A stretch of 64,000 bases of DNA from Druceiella hillmani (GCA_039881145.1 JAYKKI010000095.1:3867501-3931500); one strand, 5' to 3'. Positions 32,433 to 44,819 are shown, counted from the stretch's first letter. Notes: generated by a model not told the origin, from the letters alone. Numbers and translations are program-made.

Positions 32433-33746
32433 ACCTACCAGTCAGTTATTTAGTAACTTATGATCTGTGTGGTGCTTTTTGACGCAACGCGTTTTGATTG
32501 GATTACAGTTTGCGTTTCAGCGTTTATCAAGAAATTTTAAAACATATTACTTTTGATTTTAACCTTAATGATTAAAAATATGTATCTATACCAAATTTAT
32601 TGCAGTTAAATACTATTAATAATTACTTTTAACCTAAAAACGACGACAATAATTAATTAGCACTTTTTATACATGTTGCAATTATCGTATTAATGATGTG
32701 GAAAGAATGTACCTATGAATTAAAATCATTATTTCTGACTTATTCTATAAACAAAATGCACCATAAATTATCAGAAACTGACATAATATAAATTGTTATC
32801 CATTTTATAAATCAAGATCTTTCATTAGAAAAAACACATGATCATTAAACGGTATAATAAATACGGTACACAGTTTTAATTTCACTACTGTAATCTAAAG
32901 AAGAGCCGATTTAAGAAATCGTAATTAATTTGAAGTTGTCGAAGATCAACCATCAGAGCCGTAGCATAATAAACAATGTCAGGTATTTGAAAGACGTTTG
33001 TAACCCATCTTTCTCGTATAGACTCTCCCTTGACATCGAAACACTATACTTCACATAGGGTACCGAACATTAAAATCACACAAACGTAAAATCTCGTCGA
33101 AGCAAGTCGGGTGCGGGAATATTAATGAGACAAAATAAAAGTTCGGAGCCGAGGCGGCAGAAGCTTGCGGTTAGCCCCGTTCTGCCCCCCAGTACTTCTA
33201 AAGAGGACTTAGTAAAAATTGAACAAAGGAAATATTTTCTCAAAGTACATTTCGTTTGGCGGACTCGTCTTTTATGATATTTGTGTTAATACTTTGCTGG
33301 GGGCGCATGTAACGGGTTAAGTCAGGGGCGTTCTTTGATAGGAGAAAAAAAACTTTTATCAACTTTAATTTTTGAATAATTAACTTTTCTACCGATTTGG
33401 CAGTTAGTTAGACATCTGCGTTTATTAAAAATAAGTTATATTTAGTAAGGTTGAAAGGAGTGCGGGGTTATTAAATTTTTGACCGAATTTTCAAAGTTGG
33501 TATGAAATAGTAAAAAGATGAAAAAGGAATATAATATTTTTAATCACTTAGGTCGTCCCACATTTTCGTATGACGGAAATGTTTTTTTATAGTGTGGTAC
33601 ACTTTATTGATACATAAAATAGTTTCATGACAAAGGCAAGATTACGCTTTAAAAGGATTTTTTGAACAGGATGTCAATATCATTATAAGCTGCGAGTCTG
33701 AGAGGGTTAACTTAAATAGTCGGAAAAATAAAAACCCTCAACCCGC

Positions 33747-33747
<1 letters not shown>

Positions 33748-33783
<36 letters not shown>

Positions 33784-33817
33784 TATATATGTATATGTAT
33801 AAATATACATATATGTA

Positions 33818-33866
<49 letters not shown>

Positions 33867-33879
33867 GTATATATATATT
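33748..33879. repeat. Compound AT/GTAT microsatellite
   Basis: (AT)n interrupted by GCATATATATGTATATGTAT and related blocks; the tract is close to self-complementary overall. Confidence 0.95.
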
Positions 33880-34699
33880 CACACATATAATATTACATTA
33901 TGTTCTAGAATCATCCTTATGATTTTCCAAAAAATTTGGGTAAGCTTCTAAAAACTCAGTCTCCGAATTTTATATTCAGTTTTTCCGGAAAAAAGAGGGA
34001 GTGGCTATTTTTTGCATATTGTTTCTGAAAATATCCTACATACAACTATGAAGAAAAATAAGATTTTTAGACCTGACCTGAAAAAAAGTCTGAACATCGC
34101 TTACAATGTGAAAAACTATCGACCAGAACTGGAATTAAATAAATGGAAAAAATTAGTATTGTGGTCCAAATCGACCACAATATTATCGGCATTCTGAAAT
34201 AGCTCACTTTATTAAAAAGAAGATAATCATTTATAAAAAATATTTTAAACATTTATATAAACAATTTAAATATTTATCTATCTTCCGCGAAATGAAATAG
34301 GTAAAAAATTTAAATATTCCAATTGTCATGAACTTTACGAAAAATATAATTTATTGTTGTTTGACTTCGCAGTATGGCTGAAAGGGAAAAATCAATTCGT
34401 GAAATGCGGGTCGAACGTTGTGTAGTGGCGTGCTGTAACAAAGTAGGCTAAATACTTTTTACATTAAAAGCACTGGGCAGCATTAAACTTCACACACAAA
34501 CTTGTGAGCACGCATGACGTGCACCTCAATGGCATAGATGCGCGCGCAACCTTCGGCTCCCTGACGTTTAAATAACAGTATTATGTTAACATTTAATTAA
34601 AACAGAAAGTAATAAAAATATAAAAAAATACTGTTTTACATATTATAATATTATAATGTTTGTCTACAATGGAATATTTATTTATTGAAATTACTTTCT
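33880..34699. other. Unassigned sequence, GC-rich patch near 34400-34570
   Basis: CATGACGTGCACCTCAATGG and ATGCGCGCGCAACCTTCGG stand out at 34510-34560. A 61-codon frame at 34012-34197 has no domain. The LINE remnant begins just to the right. Confidence 0.4.
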
Positions 34700-35405
34700 C
34701 CGGTATGAAATTACTCTTAGGAGTTGTGTACCCTCTGTTGTATACTTAGGAGAGTATTATTTACAGTCACAAACCATTGTATACGGTGATTGTGGGTGAC
34801 TTCAACACTTTTCTGTATAAAAGTGGTATGAAAAGTGTACAGCTTTAGGACATGCTGGAAACCTCACCATTCTTCCGTCCTTTGCTACCTTCCACCAGGT
34901 AAATTATCATCTCCTTCTTAAGCTTTCCATTATATCCTTCCCTAAAGTGTATGTTTCTACGGCCAACTTCCTGCTGCTGAGTTCTCACACTGTGACCGAA
35001 TTTACATAATCTATATGTTGCGTAGTCCTAAGCCATCTTGTAAAGTTTCTAATTTTCCTAACTTTAACAATATTGACTTGCCTTGTTTGATTAAGAATAC
35101 CAAGCTGATTGATTGGGAGAGTATTTTAGCCATTAAAACGGTTGATGAAAAAGTTGTTGAATTCATCAACTGTATCATCAAGCTGTTTGTATATGTAACT
35201 TAGTTTTGCTTATGTATATGTTACGATATTTTTTGTTATTTGTTATGGCCTAAGTTTCGCTTTTTTATTAATATCTTTTACAGTCATCCACATCACAAAA
35301 TGTTTATGTTTAATCAGTGTGGTTGATTGGAAGAGATTGCTCTTATAGCAATAATTCCGCCAAAGATATGTATTTAAAGTATGATAAATAAATAAAAATA
35401 AATAT
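34700..35405 (+). pseudogene. Decayed jockey-like LINE: endonuclease fragment and 3' end
   Basis: At 34702 the reading GMKLLLGVVYPLLY, followed after a stop by SHKPLYTVIVGDFNT (34760-34809), matches the APE-type endonuclease of LINEs, whose core is GDFN. At 35015-35203 an open stretch reads NTKLIDWESILAIKTVDEKV and EFINCIIKLF, like the region just before the reverse transcriptase. The RT itself is deleted. The 3' end follows at about 35320-35400: GATTGGAAGAGATTGCTC, TATAGCAATAATTCCGCC, then AATAAATAAAAATAAAT, which is the usual shape of a lepidopteran LINE tail. Several stops and frameshifts make it inactive. Clade assignment is tentative. Confidence 0.65.
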
Positions 35406-36204
35406 TCATGTTAATTAAATTTTTTTCTCAAATAACAATACTTGGATTGTAATGTGGATATGAATAGTTGAATTGTTTTTAAAAAACACATGGTGAATTT
35501 TAGAGGGGTGCCTTTTAAATGTTTTCTTCGGTGTCGCCCTCATTAAGCACTTGAGTTTATTTTTCAGATTTTTTCGTTTTAAATATTAAGCTATAATGGA
35601 GTGATAAACGTTTATTTTTAATTACATTTTTTTTAGGATTACAGGTGATTATATTAATTGAAATTATTTTTCGATGACTCGGTTACACCTTCTCTTCTAA
35701 ATATATTTAAAAAAAAAAGCATCATCTCTTATTTTAAAACATGTTCAGGTTAAGTCATAACTTTATAATTATTCCAAATGTAGCCTTTTTGAGTTAAACT
35801 TTTTAGTTTTCAGAAGGCTTCCAAACTATTTGATGTTCCGGACGCTCAGAGTAAAATGCGTTTTATTTCCACTTTCAATACGGAACATTAAAAACTTTCA
35901 CTTTCTTAAAATTTGTACTTTTTAACTTCCACTTTGTTTTTACGAACGTTATTTTAACGCCAAATATGGAGTATGTAATTCCTTTTAATGATTAATATTT
36001 GTACATCTACAACCACTAATTACTAACAGTTAAGTAAATGACACTATGTAAAATAAGAATGTTTACACTTTACGTGATAATAACAGGATTGTTATAAATT
36101 TCTTCGCCTTCTCTTTCCCAGCAACTTTACTTACGGTAAGGTTGCAGAGTAAAAGTTGGTGTAGAATCTTTTTAAAACACCGAACGAAAAAATAAACCCA
36201 TAAT
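35406..36204. other. Unassigned AT-rich sequence, no gene seen
   Basis: No repeat, frame or composition change worth reporting. Confidence 0.5.
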
Positions 36205-36532
36205 ATTTATTTTATAATTTCGTGTAGAATCTAAACGTATTTAGATCATTTTATTTTAAAGTCGACAATATAGAAAACATTTATATCGTGTAGATATTTT
36301 AATTGAAAGTTAAATTATTTTATAATTTCGTGTAGAATCTAAACGTATTTAGATTATTTTATTTTAAAGTCGACAATATAGAAAACATTTATATCGTGTA
36401 GATATTTTACTTTAAAGTTAAATTATTTTATAATTTCGTGTAGAATCTAAACGTATTTAGATTATTTTATTTTAAAGTCGACAATATAGAAAACATTTAT
36501 ATCGCGTAGATATTTTACTTTAAAGTTAAATT
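36205..36532. repeat. Tandem repeat, 108-bp unit, three copies
   Basis: CGTGTAGAATCTAAACG starts at 36221, 36329 and 36437, exactly 108 bp apart. Each unit ends TATATCGTGTAGATATTTTA with minor changes. GTGTAGA occurs twice per unit, so the unit itself may have arisen by an older duplication. Confidence 0.93.
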
Positions 36533-36709
36533 TGCAATTTTTAGATCTGTTTTATTACCATCCTGAGGCGTTTGGTAATCTGATAGACTTGATACTGAGA
36601 TACTTGGTAAATATTCTTCATTTAAACAAAGAATATTAAGATTACGTTCAACAATAATAGTTCGTAATTTATGAGTAGCATAGACATAAATTTTTTAGGT
36701 ACCACGATT

Positions 36710-36717
36710 CTCTACAG
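36710..36717. repeat. Left 8-bp target-site duplication of the hAT MITE
   Basis: CTCTACAG, repeated at 37151-37158. Confidence 0.85.
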
Positions 36718-37150
36718 CAGGAGTTCCCAACCAGGGGGGCGCGCCTCCCAAGGGGGGCATAGAGAGATGTCAAGCGTGGCGGAAAGCGTTTGCATTTTGG
36801 AAAGAAAAAACAAAAAAATATACAAACAACATTAACAAATAACATTACAATGTAATGTTTAATTCACATGCATAAAATTAATGAAATTAAATATCATATT
36901 CACTATTATTACCACAAACTTGAGAAAAATTTGAAGTTTTGGTGTACATTTTTTGTTGAAAAATCAGTTTGAGTATGTAAAATTATTGTGTCTCACTGTT
37001 AAAAAGTAAGTTTGTGTATCTACAAACTTCAGTTACCATTTTTATTTAATTTACTAAATCAAAGGGCATGAAAAAGTAAAGGGAGGAGGGGCATGAAAAT
37101 ATAATTTATAGTCCGGGGAGCCTCAATAAAAAAAAGGTTGGCAAACCCTG
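36718..37150. mobile_element. hAT-type MITE
   Basis: A 433-bp element starts CAGGAGTTCCCAACC and ends GGTTGGCAAACCCTG, imperfect 15-bp inverted repeats of the CAGnG(T/G)TnnnCAACC kind typical of hAT elements. It is bounded by 8-bp direct repeats, the hAT signature. GC-rich ends (GGGGGGCGCGCCTCCCAAGG at the left, AGGGAGGAGGGGCATGAAA and GGGGAGCCTC at the right) surround an AT-rich core. It has no transposase frame, so it relied on an autonomous hAT element elsewhere. Confidence 0.88.
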
Positions 37151-37158
37151 CTCTACAG
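37151..37158. repeat. Right 8-bp target-site duplication of the hAT MITE
   Basis: CTCTACAG, identical to 36710-36717. Confidence 0.85.
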
Positions 37159-37280
37159 TATCTATCATTTTAAAATATAATAATACAAAAACAAATAAAT
37201 ATTGTACTTATCGCTCTTTAAAAGAAAACGCTATTTAGCAAATTTCCTCTTTCGCACATAATTGTACCATAGTCTGCTGA

Positions 37281-37319
37281 CGAAACCACGCGCACAAACG
37301 GTCTGTGCGCGTAGTTTCG
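37281..37319. repeat. GC-rich hairpin, 16-bp arms with 15 pairs
   Basis: CGAAACCACGCGCACA (37281-37296) pairs with TGTGCGCGTAGTTTCG (37304-37319) around a 7-nt AACGGTC loop; the single mismatch is C against A. The GC-rich stem contrasts with the AT-rich surroundings. Arms are short for a microRNA precursor; a transposon terminus or a structured DNA element is possible. Confidence 0.75.
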
Positions 37320-39567
37320 AAAATATTTGGTCGTAAAGAGGTGGTACCGGCGGCAATAATTACGTAATTATATTTTCCTACCATTTTGAAGACCTGCGAA
37401 AATATGCTAGTTACATTTATTTTTTAATTTGTCGTACAAAACCAATCAATAACCTTTATCTGATTTTGCCCATTTCTAATAGCGGTATACAGCTATACCC
37501 AAGAACGATTTTTTGGCCTAGTTTAAAATTAATTCGCTAAAATTTAGTCTCTATGCAAATGTGCGGTCTGTATGTGTTTAAAGATTAAAATTTCGTATTC
37601 TGCAGCAAAAACCATGGACACTCTTAATTGGGATTTTGCCTCAATTGGTCAGTGGGTTTAGGAAAACAATTTTTTTAATTAATCCTAGCAAGCCATAAGC
37701 TATCATCATCGGTGGTTAAAAATTTCTTTCAAAATTAAATCTGACTAGTTTACGTCAACTAGTAATAAATAGAAAGTAGTACCATATATGTAAATTGTTA
37801 AAGAACTGGGTAACCTCAAGTAAATTATATTAGATATCGTGTTTTCAGCAGGATATACTCCTTCAAGGGTCTTTAACATTTACTTCCGACTGAAACGAAA
37901 ATGTACCTTTGTTAAATCTATTACTACTAATCAATATGTGTATTATCCTAACTTGAATGATGTATATTTAAACAAGTTGAAATATCTTTAAAATTTATTC
38001 ATCCGGTATATCTCCGACCTCGGAAAATAAGATCATATTTCTAAACACAAGTAATGTTTCAAATGATTAAAAATCTGCGATCGGTTCCAACTTAACATAC
38101 TTACATTTCTCTTTCAATTAAAATATTCTATTTACTTACATAATTGTGTACGAATACATACATATATACTTAAATATATATGTACATGTGTATATAATAC
38201 ATAAAATGTATGTAACGTTAAATAAGTTTTCAAGCCATGTTTTTATATCACCGGTTTTGTAGTAGATGACTATATGTACAAATTTATTTAGATTTAACCG
38301 TTCTCAGAAAGCTTTATTCTGACATTGCAAAATTAAAAAAAAAACTTACTTCTAACAAAGAAAGATTGCTATAAATTTCAATTATTAGCCACATAGTTTT
38401 AATGAGTGTAATAATGCTTAATAAGTTTAATTTACATAATATTTTTTACTGATAATGATATATTTTAATATAAAAAGAGTGTATGAGAAACGAGTTCTAA
38501 ATGCATAGTTTTATCAATTTAATTCTTTATTTCTAAATTTTAATGAAACATGACCCAGAATTTTTAAAAAAATATGTAATATGTATGATCTCTAGAGTTG
38601 TCACCCATGTAATGTTATATTTCTCTTTCCATGAATAATAAATATTATTTATTTAAGATGGTATTCGTATTAGTTGGTCGAAACAAACAATTTGTTTATG
38701 CTTTACCTTTCTATGCCTTTTGGGGAAGAAATACATGAAAATTAAAAAAAAAATCATCAAAAATACGAGTATAATAAATGATTGAAGGTACTTTTTCACT
38801 TCTTTGACCGTGACAAAATGCTTTATATTGAGGGTTTCCTAGGAAAATAACTTTGATAGTTAATTTCAAAATTTGTTGTAGACTTTAAACTGACTTTCGA
38901 AAACATATTTGTAGTCAAGGAATCACTTGTTAATATAAGTATTAAATCTAGCAAAGACCGTGTCCAAAACTTTAAACACTTTTTTTTAAAACGTTTGTTT
39001 TTCCAATTTGTTGCTGTTGTATATACAGAACCAATATGCAGAATAAACTGAACTTTAACTGATTTGCAATTAAATTCTCTATAGTTCCAATAGAACCATA
39101 GTAACTCACTTATTATTTAATTTTTTGCAGTCGATTAAATTTAAAAAAATCGTTGGAAATTGACTCATGTTTATTTTCATGTCATGTAGTGATATGAAAG
39201 TAGACATAAAATTAAATTACCATAATTAAATTTAATTATGTTTGATTTATTTAATTCAGATATTTTCAATAAAAATATCTTCAAAAGTTCTATCCCGATA
39301 TGATTTTTCTTTGTCATTTATATTAATTGTTTGAAGCTTCATTTGTTTACTTCCAATTCCATTTAGATATTAATATCTTTAAAAAGACCACTCATTTTAA
39401 TTGTTATTTTGTTTATTGTGTTTAGAGTAAGATTTTTTTAAGAATTAGAACCATGATATTAATTACTTTGAAAAATTCTGAACCGTATTAACCTAATATA
39501 GGAAAGGTTGCTTAAGACGTAATGTGATAGAATTTAATTATATAGAGCGCGCCTCGTACCTATTACA
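37320..39567. other. Unassigned AT-rich sequence, no gene seen
   Basis: More than 2 kb with no repeat, hairpin or frame worth naming. Confidence 0.5.
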
Positions 39568-39576
39568 TTATTTCTA
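39568..39576. repeat. Left 9-bp target-site duplication of mini-PLE D
   Basis: TTATTTCTA, repeated at 39691-39699. Short and AT-rich, so only suggestive. Confidence 0.4.
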
Positions 39577-39690
39577 TCTTTGCTAATAGCCCACCTGAAG
39601 ATGTTGTAATACAGCAAAAACTAAGTCGTGGTAAAGAACTTAAATAAAGTAGAAATAATACTACATCACGTAGTTTCATTTAATTGGGGT
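39577..39690 (+). mobile_element. Miniature PLE derivative D: single arm, no tail
   Basis: About 114 bp, plus strand. It begins almost exactly at the 5' base of the ribozyme (CTTTGC) and runs through AGTAGAAATAATACTACATC and CACGTAGTTTCATTTAATTG. It lacks both the inverted second arm and the 48-bp tail, like the right end of the large composite. The ribozyme is mutated, so this copy is the oldest of the four. Confidence 0.7.
39578..39636 (+). ncRNA. Degenerate hammerhead-like ribozyme in mini-PLE D
   Basis: The frame of the 59-nt motif is kept, including CTTTGCTAATAGCCCAC, CTGAAGA and GTCGTGGTAAAG. GAAACCTAGGTC has become AAAAACTAAGTC: the essential G of GAAA is lost and stem III is broken, while one stem II pair is now a wobble (ACAGC). 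Predicted inactive. Confidence 0.65.
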
Positions 39691-39699
39691 TTATTTCTA
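39691..39699. repeat. Right 9-bp target-site duplication of mini-PLE D
   Basis: TTATTTCTA, matching 39568-39576. Confidence 0.4.
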
Positions 39700-42179
39700 A
39701 ATGTTGTTGTTCATTATTTATGAACTATAGGAAAGATGAAATATGCTAAAAATTAAACCGTTATTTCGTTTTACATTACTTTCCTTTTCGATCTACGTGC
39801 TTTCTCTTATGATATCTTGTTCATTGAAATGGGATGAAATCAATTTAAAACTAATTTTGAATTTATAGTTATCTACAAATGTTGCCTAAAACATTGCAAA
39901 GAAGAACACACACATCTCTTTATAAACCCGCAAAGTAAAAAATTGACATTTAACATGACAGATAAAACTCGTTGACAATTTTTATTGCGCGTTTTTACTT
40001 TTGTATGCCTACTAGTATATTAAAAACAAAGCATTGTCTGTTTATTTGTTTGCTTAATTTTCTCTCACGTTTAAACGACCCAATGGATTTCGATGAATTT
40101 TTATATATAGATAATATGTATCCTAGATGAAAACATGAAAATAATTACGGCCCGGCGTGAAAAACTGAATGAGCTGCTGAAACTATGGGAAAAGTACCTG
40201 TCATTAATAGGTAACTTATAATTTATTAAACTATACATATCTAATACTGTAAACAGAGTGAATTCTGTATATGGAAAATATTTGAAAGAGTAATTGATTT
40301 AACGTATTGAATAATAGTAGAAGTCAGAGACGTGTTTTTAGAATTGTTGTGTGTCTGTTTGTTCTTGAATCACGCAAAATTTACTTCACGGATTTTACAG
40401 ACATTTTTTATGGTAATAGTTTATACCCTCGAGCAACATATAGGATACTTTTTATCTAGATACCACGGATATTTTTTTACTAAACTCTACGCGAATGAAG
40501 TTACGCTGGCAAAAGTGATAAATAAAAGTATTGTCATATAAATGTCATAATTATGGACGTTTGTTTTGAAATCTTTACATATATAAATATCACCTTTGAC
40601 AAACAAATACATTGTCACAAAATTTTCTTTGAAAAAAAAATATTTTTTTATATTTTCATAATACATGCGTCTCAAAAAATTCTATTAATATAAATTTATA
40701 ACTAGTCATTTTCGTGGACGTAATTGTACAATCTTCTTCTCATAAAATGTTTATTCGGCATTTATAATTATTTGACTTACTTTGTCGATAAAACTAGAAC
40801 CAACACTATATATTTCTAATATTAGTATTATCATAATGACATATATTGAATGGCACATATTAACATAAAAACGATAGTGTTGCCAGGAGTAATAAATAAA
40901 AATTGACTTGCTTTTAAACATTTATATTTCTTATTGTCTGAATAATCGCGATAAAAATAATTGCGAAACCTAGATAATCATGAATTTAGATTTTCCTTTC
41001 GTTATTTTGAGAAGTTTCACATCCTAACAAGATTTAATAGCAAATTTTGTAATTTCCTTACCCCCAACCTTTGTTTTATAAATATATAAAGATCGTAACA
41101 ATATATGAAGTATGCGCATAATGTACTTGACAATTGAACCCACGCAACTAATGTAACAATTTCAAATAATATATATATAGCAATGGTATTATATAAACAT
41201 TAATGAAAATAATTCAATATTATACATATCACGAAGAATATTGTTTAATACTCTGAAAGAAAAAAAGAACAAATAAAAGTGCAGTTTAGAACCCTAACGA
41301 TATCACGTCTACACAAACCCGCATCTAATACCCCTACTCGCTACTAGGTGTCCTGCCTTTAAAACTTGTTTTATTTTGAATGCTTCGTTTGAATAATAAA
41401 AAGCGCCGTAATAACTTAGGAGATTACAGCTCAGATTCCCCTGTTAATTCTTCTAGTGGCCGCCGACGAAATGGCAGCACCGGACAGGACCTCTTGCGTC
41501 CTTTTCTAATTAAGTATCTGTAAGCGATGTAACGTTTCGTTAAAGAATAAAATGCTTAAAAAGTCTTTTAAAGAACTTTCAAAACGTTAAACAAATCGGT
41601 TTTGGTAAATTTGTATGGATATTTTTAATTGTAGATTATTTATGAGTTTTAAATTATGCAAAGGTGGCAAGATGACAATTTTTTTTATTCCGAAGTACAA
41701 TTAAGTACCTTCTGTTAATAATAAATACATACTATGTTTGCTGGTCATATAGTGAAAACTTCATGTCTTAAAATTGTTCATTTGATTAGTATGGAGTCTG
41801 TTTACATTACGACGAATAATTAACGTAAGATTACGGGGCACGAAACACATGTAATCAATGGAACACTCTTTACATGCTTAAAGCAGGTCAAACAACAGGT
41901 GAGCCAGACCTGGCCTCGACCCCCTCCAGTGTTGATGTTGCATAAACTAAAAAAAGAAATATTGGAATGCAAAAAATATTTTGAAAAAAATTACTCAAAC
42001 AAACCGACTGTAAAAGAAGAAAAAAAACTGAATACAACCCTAGAAACCTGAGCTAGACGTATACGACTGTCGCAGTCGCTCACCGAGTCATATTTATTCT
42101 TTATCTCTTTCGGATGGTAGTTTTAACTTTTTCCTTCTCGTTCTAATGCACGTGTTCAGGGGTAGCGCAAGCGATTTTG
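39700..42179. other. Mixed sequence with a lepidopteran repeat fragment, no gene
   Basis: AT-rich, with the interspersed repeat fragment at 40340-40530 listed separately. A GC-richer stretch at 41400-41530 (TCTAGTGGCCGCCGACGAAA, AGCACCGGACAGGACCTC) may be a conserved element. Frames of 62 to 69 codons at 40332-40675 are repeat-derived. Confidence 0.4.
40340..40530 (+). repeat. Degraded lepidopteran interspersed repeat
   Basis: The order TGTCTGTTTGTTC, CACGCAAAATTTACTTCACG, GATTTTACAGAC, GGATACTTTTTATC, ATACCACGGA and GAATGAAGTTACGCTGGCAA matches a repeat block I recognise from many moth and butterfly genomes (TCTGTCTG, ATCACGCAAA, GGATACTTTTTATC, GGGCGAAGTTGCGGGCAA). Recognition is from memory, not from a search. 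It is decayed and non-coding. Confidence 0.55.
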
Positions 42180-42330
42180 AACCTTACTAGATTAGGGGTC
42201 GGTAGATCGTGCGGGAGATAGTCCCACGGGATCGGGCGGCGGGGCGCGGGCGGCGTCGCGGTGCCGGCGCCGCGCCGCCGTCGCCGCCGAGTCGCCCGCA
42301 CTCCGCGACGCTGATCGTTCCGTTCACCGC
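42180..42330. promoter_or_regulatory. CpG-dense island
   Basis: An abrupt run of CG-rich sequence (GCGGCGGGGCGCGGGCGGCG, GGTGCCGGCGCCGCGCCGCC) in AT-rich DNA. Open frames cross it on both strands (42143-42337 minus and 42209-42412 plus), but these are arginine- and proline-rich by composition and lack a domain. The minus-strand frame has no ATG at its start (GTG only). Most likely a promoter or first-exon region of a gene outside this view. Confidence 0.45.
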
Positions 42331-43142
42331 CCAACACTTTCGCCCTCTTATTATTTTCAGCAATTGTTTTTCTGAAGTTTACACTTTCAAAAATTTAATC
42401 ACTAATTGTTAAGCCGATTATAATAAATAGTAAAAACGATTCCTATTGTAATAAATTTAATTATGTACAATTTAAGATTATATTACGTGGCGCGTAAGTT
42501 ACTGAATAGTTTTTAATTTTTGTCTCATTGTATTAACATTAAATAGTAGTATAAATGTTCACAATTATTGTTCACTAACTTATTTTTAACGCTGTTGACG
42601 TTAAAATGAAACTGGGTGCGAACGCATAACTTCCCACGAGTTGACACAAAAATACGAGCGAAAACACGAAGATTATTTATCTGAGAAGAAAAAAATGATA
42701 TGCAACTGATAAAAGAAAACAGTACAAGAAAAATATGCGATGGAAATATGATTGGAAAATTTGCGACCATGAGATGATAATGAAAAAGGTGAAACTCAAC
42801 GAGTAAGGAAACATTGCAGTTACAAGTTAGTAAACGAACCTGCGACCTCGAATACAAAACTGTTATTACCTACCCCACGTCAGTTTTCCGTACAAGTTTT
42901 ATGTTAACACTACATCTTATAGTGACCGGATAAAATATTAAACACTCTAATTGCATTCCTTAAACTAATTTGACGTAAAAATTATAAATAAACCAGCACA
43001 AATACATCAGTAATTAACTTAACGTTTGATTAACTTTGTGATTTTAAATTAAAAACAAGACAAAAACATTGAAACGTTTGTTCCTAGTGGGTATTTTGTT
43101 ATCGTGTTATTTAAATTAAATATTGTTAAATATAAATTAAGT

Positions 43143-43219
43143 CACGGGAAAATTTAATTTAAAAAAGTCAAGCTGATGGAGCGAGGCGGTGGACAGAAAT
43201 AATTCAGAAAAGAAAACTG
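43143..43219 (+). other. Possible 5' non-coding exon end with consensus splice donor
   Basis: AGAAAACTG followed by GTAAGTTTC at 43220 is a consensus splice donor. The preceding 75 bp (GATGGAGCGAGGCGGTGGAC and following) is less AT-rich than its surroundings and contains a tiny 8-codon frame only. It lies between two GC islands. No acceptor or transcript evidence is available, so this is a suggestion. Confidence 0.22.
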
Positions 43220-44121
43220 GTAAGTTTCTTTATTTTTTTTTTGTAAAAGATTGATAATATTTTCTTTATTGAAATTAACAAAAATAACTTTATATTATAG
43301 AATTATCTATTCGAAAATATTGTTATTATTTTATAAATTAAGTGTACAAAATTCGAGCTAACGAAATCAGGAATATAAATTTAATAAATACTTGTAAATT
43401 AAAAAATATAATGTTTAAAGTTAATTGAAATGAGAATTCCTAGACTAGACGCAAACGCATTGAAAATGTTTTAAATATAAATGTTTGTTCATTGCTTTCA
43501 ATACCTCCAAGAAGATAAAGTAGCCTCTTTTTTCCTTTTTAGTAAAATACGCATTACGAGTTATTAAAAAAAATTAAAATATTGTTATTTCAAACTAATT
43601 AAAAAATATTTAAATTCATGTCCAAACATACAACAAACTATATATAAATAAGTAAATGTTATAAGAATAGGGAGGTTTTATAACTCTAACTTTTATTTAT
43701 AAATGAAAAATTATAACTAACAGTGTAAATTAAAATCGAAGTATTTTTCTAGAAAATAATATTTGTCAAAATGCCAACAATGGCTGCAATTTCCAAAATA
43801 TATTACTAGCATTTCTTAGTAAGTTTAAATCACACGCAGGGACCAGTAAATAATTTACCTTATGATATACCTTAGCCTATTTAAGATTATATTAGTTGGA
43901 AAAATGGTATGTTTAAATCGATGGAAATTAATCCAAATACGCGGAAAATATATAAAACGTTTAAACCATTTCGATTACAATTTGTTCACAAAATAATCCA
44001 TTTCATTTTTAAAGTGATATTGAAGATTTTCAAAGCTAATGAATTAAGGGAATCGTCTTGACAACTATAACATAAGGAATATACTTATTATCACATTTTA
44101 TATTGTATTGTAATCGTTACA

Positions 44122-44218
44122 GACAATGGGTCACAATGGGTAACAATGGGTAACTAGTACTTGAACGTTATCTATAGTAGTGACAATGGGTAACTAGTAC
44201 TTGAACGTTATCTAATAC
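44122..44218. repeat. Short nested duplications
   Basis: ACAATGGGTAACTAGTACTTG followed by AACGTTATCTA is present twice, 53 bp apart, and the left copy is preceded by three ACAATGGGT(A/C)A repeats. Confidence 0.85.
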
Positions 44219-44819
44219 ACTAGCTAGAAAATAAAAAGTATAAGCTTTTTGTACCTTCTTAGTATCGGTATCATATTTGTTGAAATTAAGAATTTTAATT
44301 AAAAAATAACGGATATTCATTATAAATAGCTAGTATTATAAGTATGTAATTGGAACAATTTATCAATTGGTTTTGATAAAGAATTATTTAATGATTTTCG
44401 ATTCATGAATAAGTACACTTTTTTCTCATTTATATTAAAGAATAAACAAATATTTATTCTCTAAAATATTCTTGTAAAGTATCTATTATTAGGGTTATCG
44501 TATTAAGTGATGTATCGTTTAAATTACTTTAAAAGAGGAGATTAATAAAAATGCTTACCTGTTTTTAGTATTTTTTTAAAAATTTTTACATAGACGATAT
44601 CTAAACAATATAACTGAAGTTTTTTGTTACATTTTATCTTAATCAACGTATTAAAATTATAAATTTTAATATTATCTAGTAACTATTAAATTTTAAGACC
44701 CTAATTACTCGTTTTAGCAACGTATCGAAAGTTAAGCACCGAATGTCAAAATAATAGTATTAAAAAAAGTATTACCTAATGAAACAGTATAGCATATTTT
44801 GGTCCTTACTAGCATAGGG

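Larger units (their letters stand above)
31566..33747. other. Unassigned sequence with a GC-rich patch at 33100-33310
   Basis: Includes TTCGCACGGGTCACGCTAGTC at about 31971, a typical lepidopteran repeat end. It also has a palindrome cluster at 32387 and a GC-rich patch (GAGCCGAGGCGGCAGAAGC, AGCCCCGTTCTGCCCCCCAG) at about 33150. No gene seen. Confidence 0.4.
42331..44819. other. AT-rich sequence with a possible non-coding exon
   Basis: Contains the splice-donor candidate at 43220 and the short duplication at 44122, listed separately. The minus-strand frame at 42525-42857 (110 codons) is hydrophobic at its start but has no recognisable domain, and its codons reflect local AT content. Confidence 0.4.

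Noticed and set aside
42143..42337. Arginine/proline-rich frame on the minus strand over the CpG island
   Set aside because: No ATG opens it (GTG at 42337), the composition simply mirrors GC-rich DNA, and an overlapping plus-strand frame is equally open.
42525..42857. A 110-codon minus-strand frame with hydrophobic segments
   Set aside because: Residues follow the AT-rich codon pool (Phe, Ile, Leu, Ser), no family is recognisable and there is no splice or start context.
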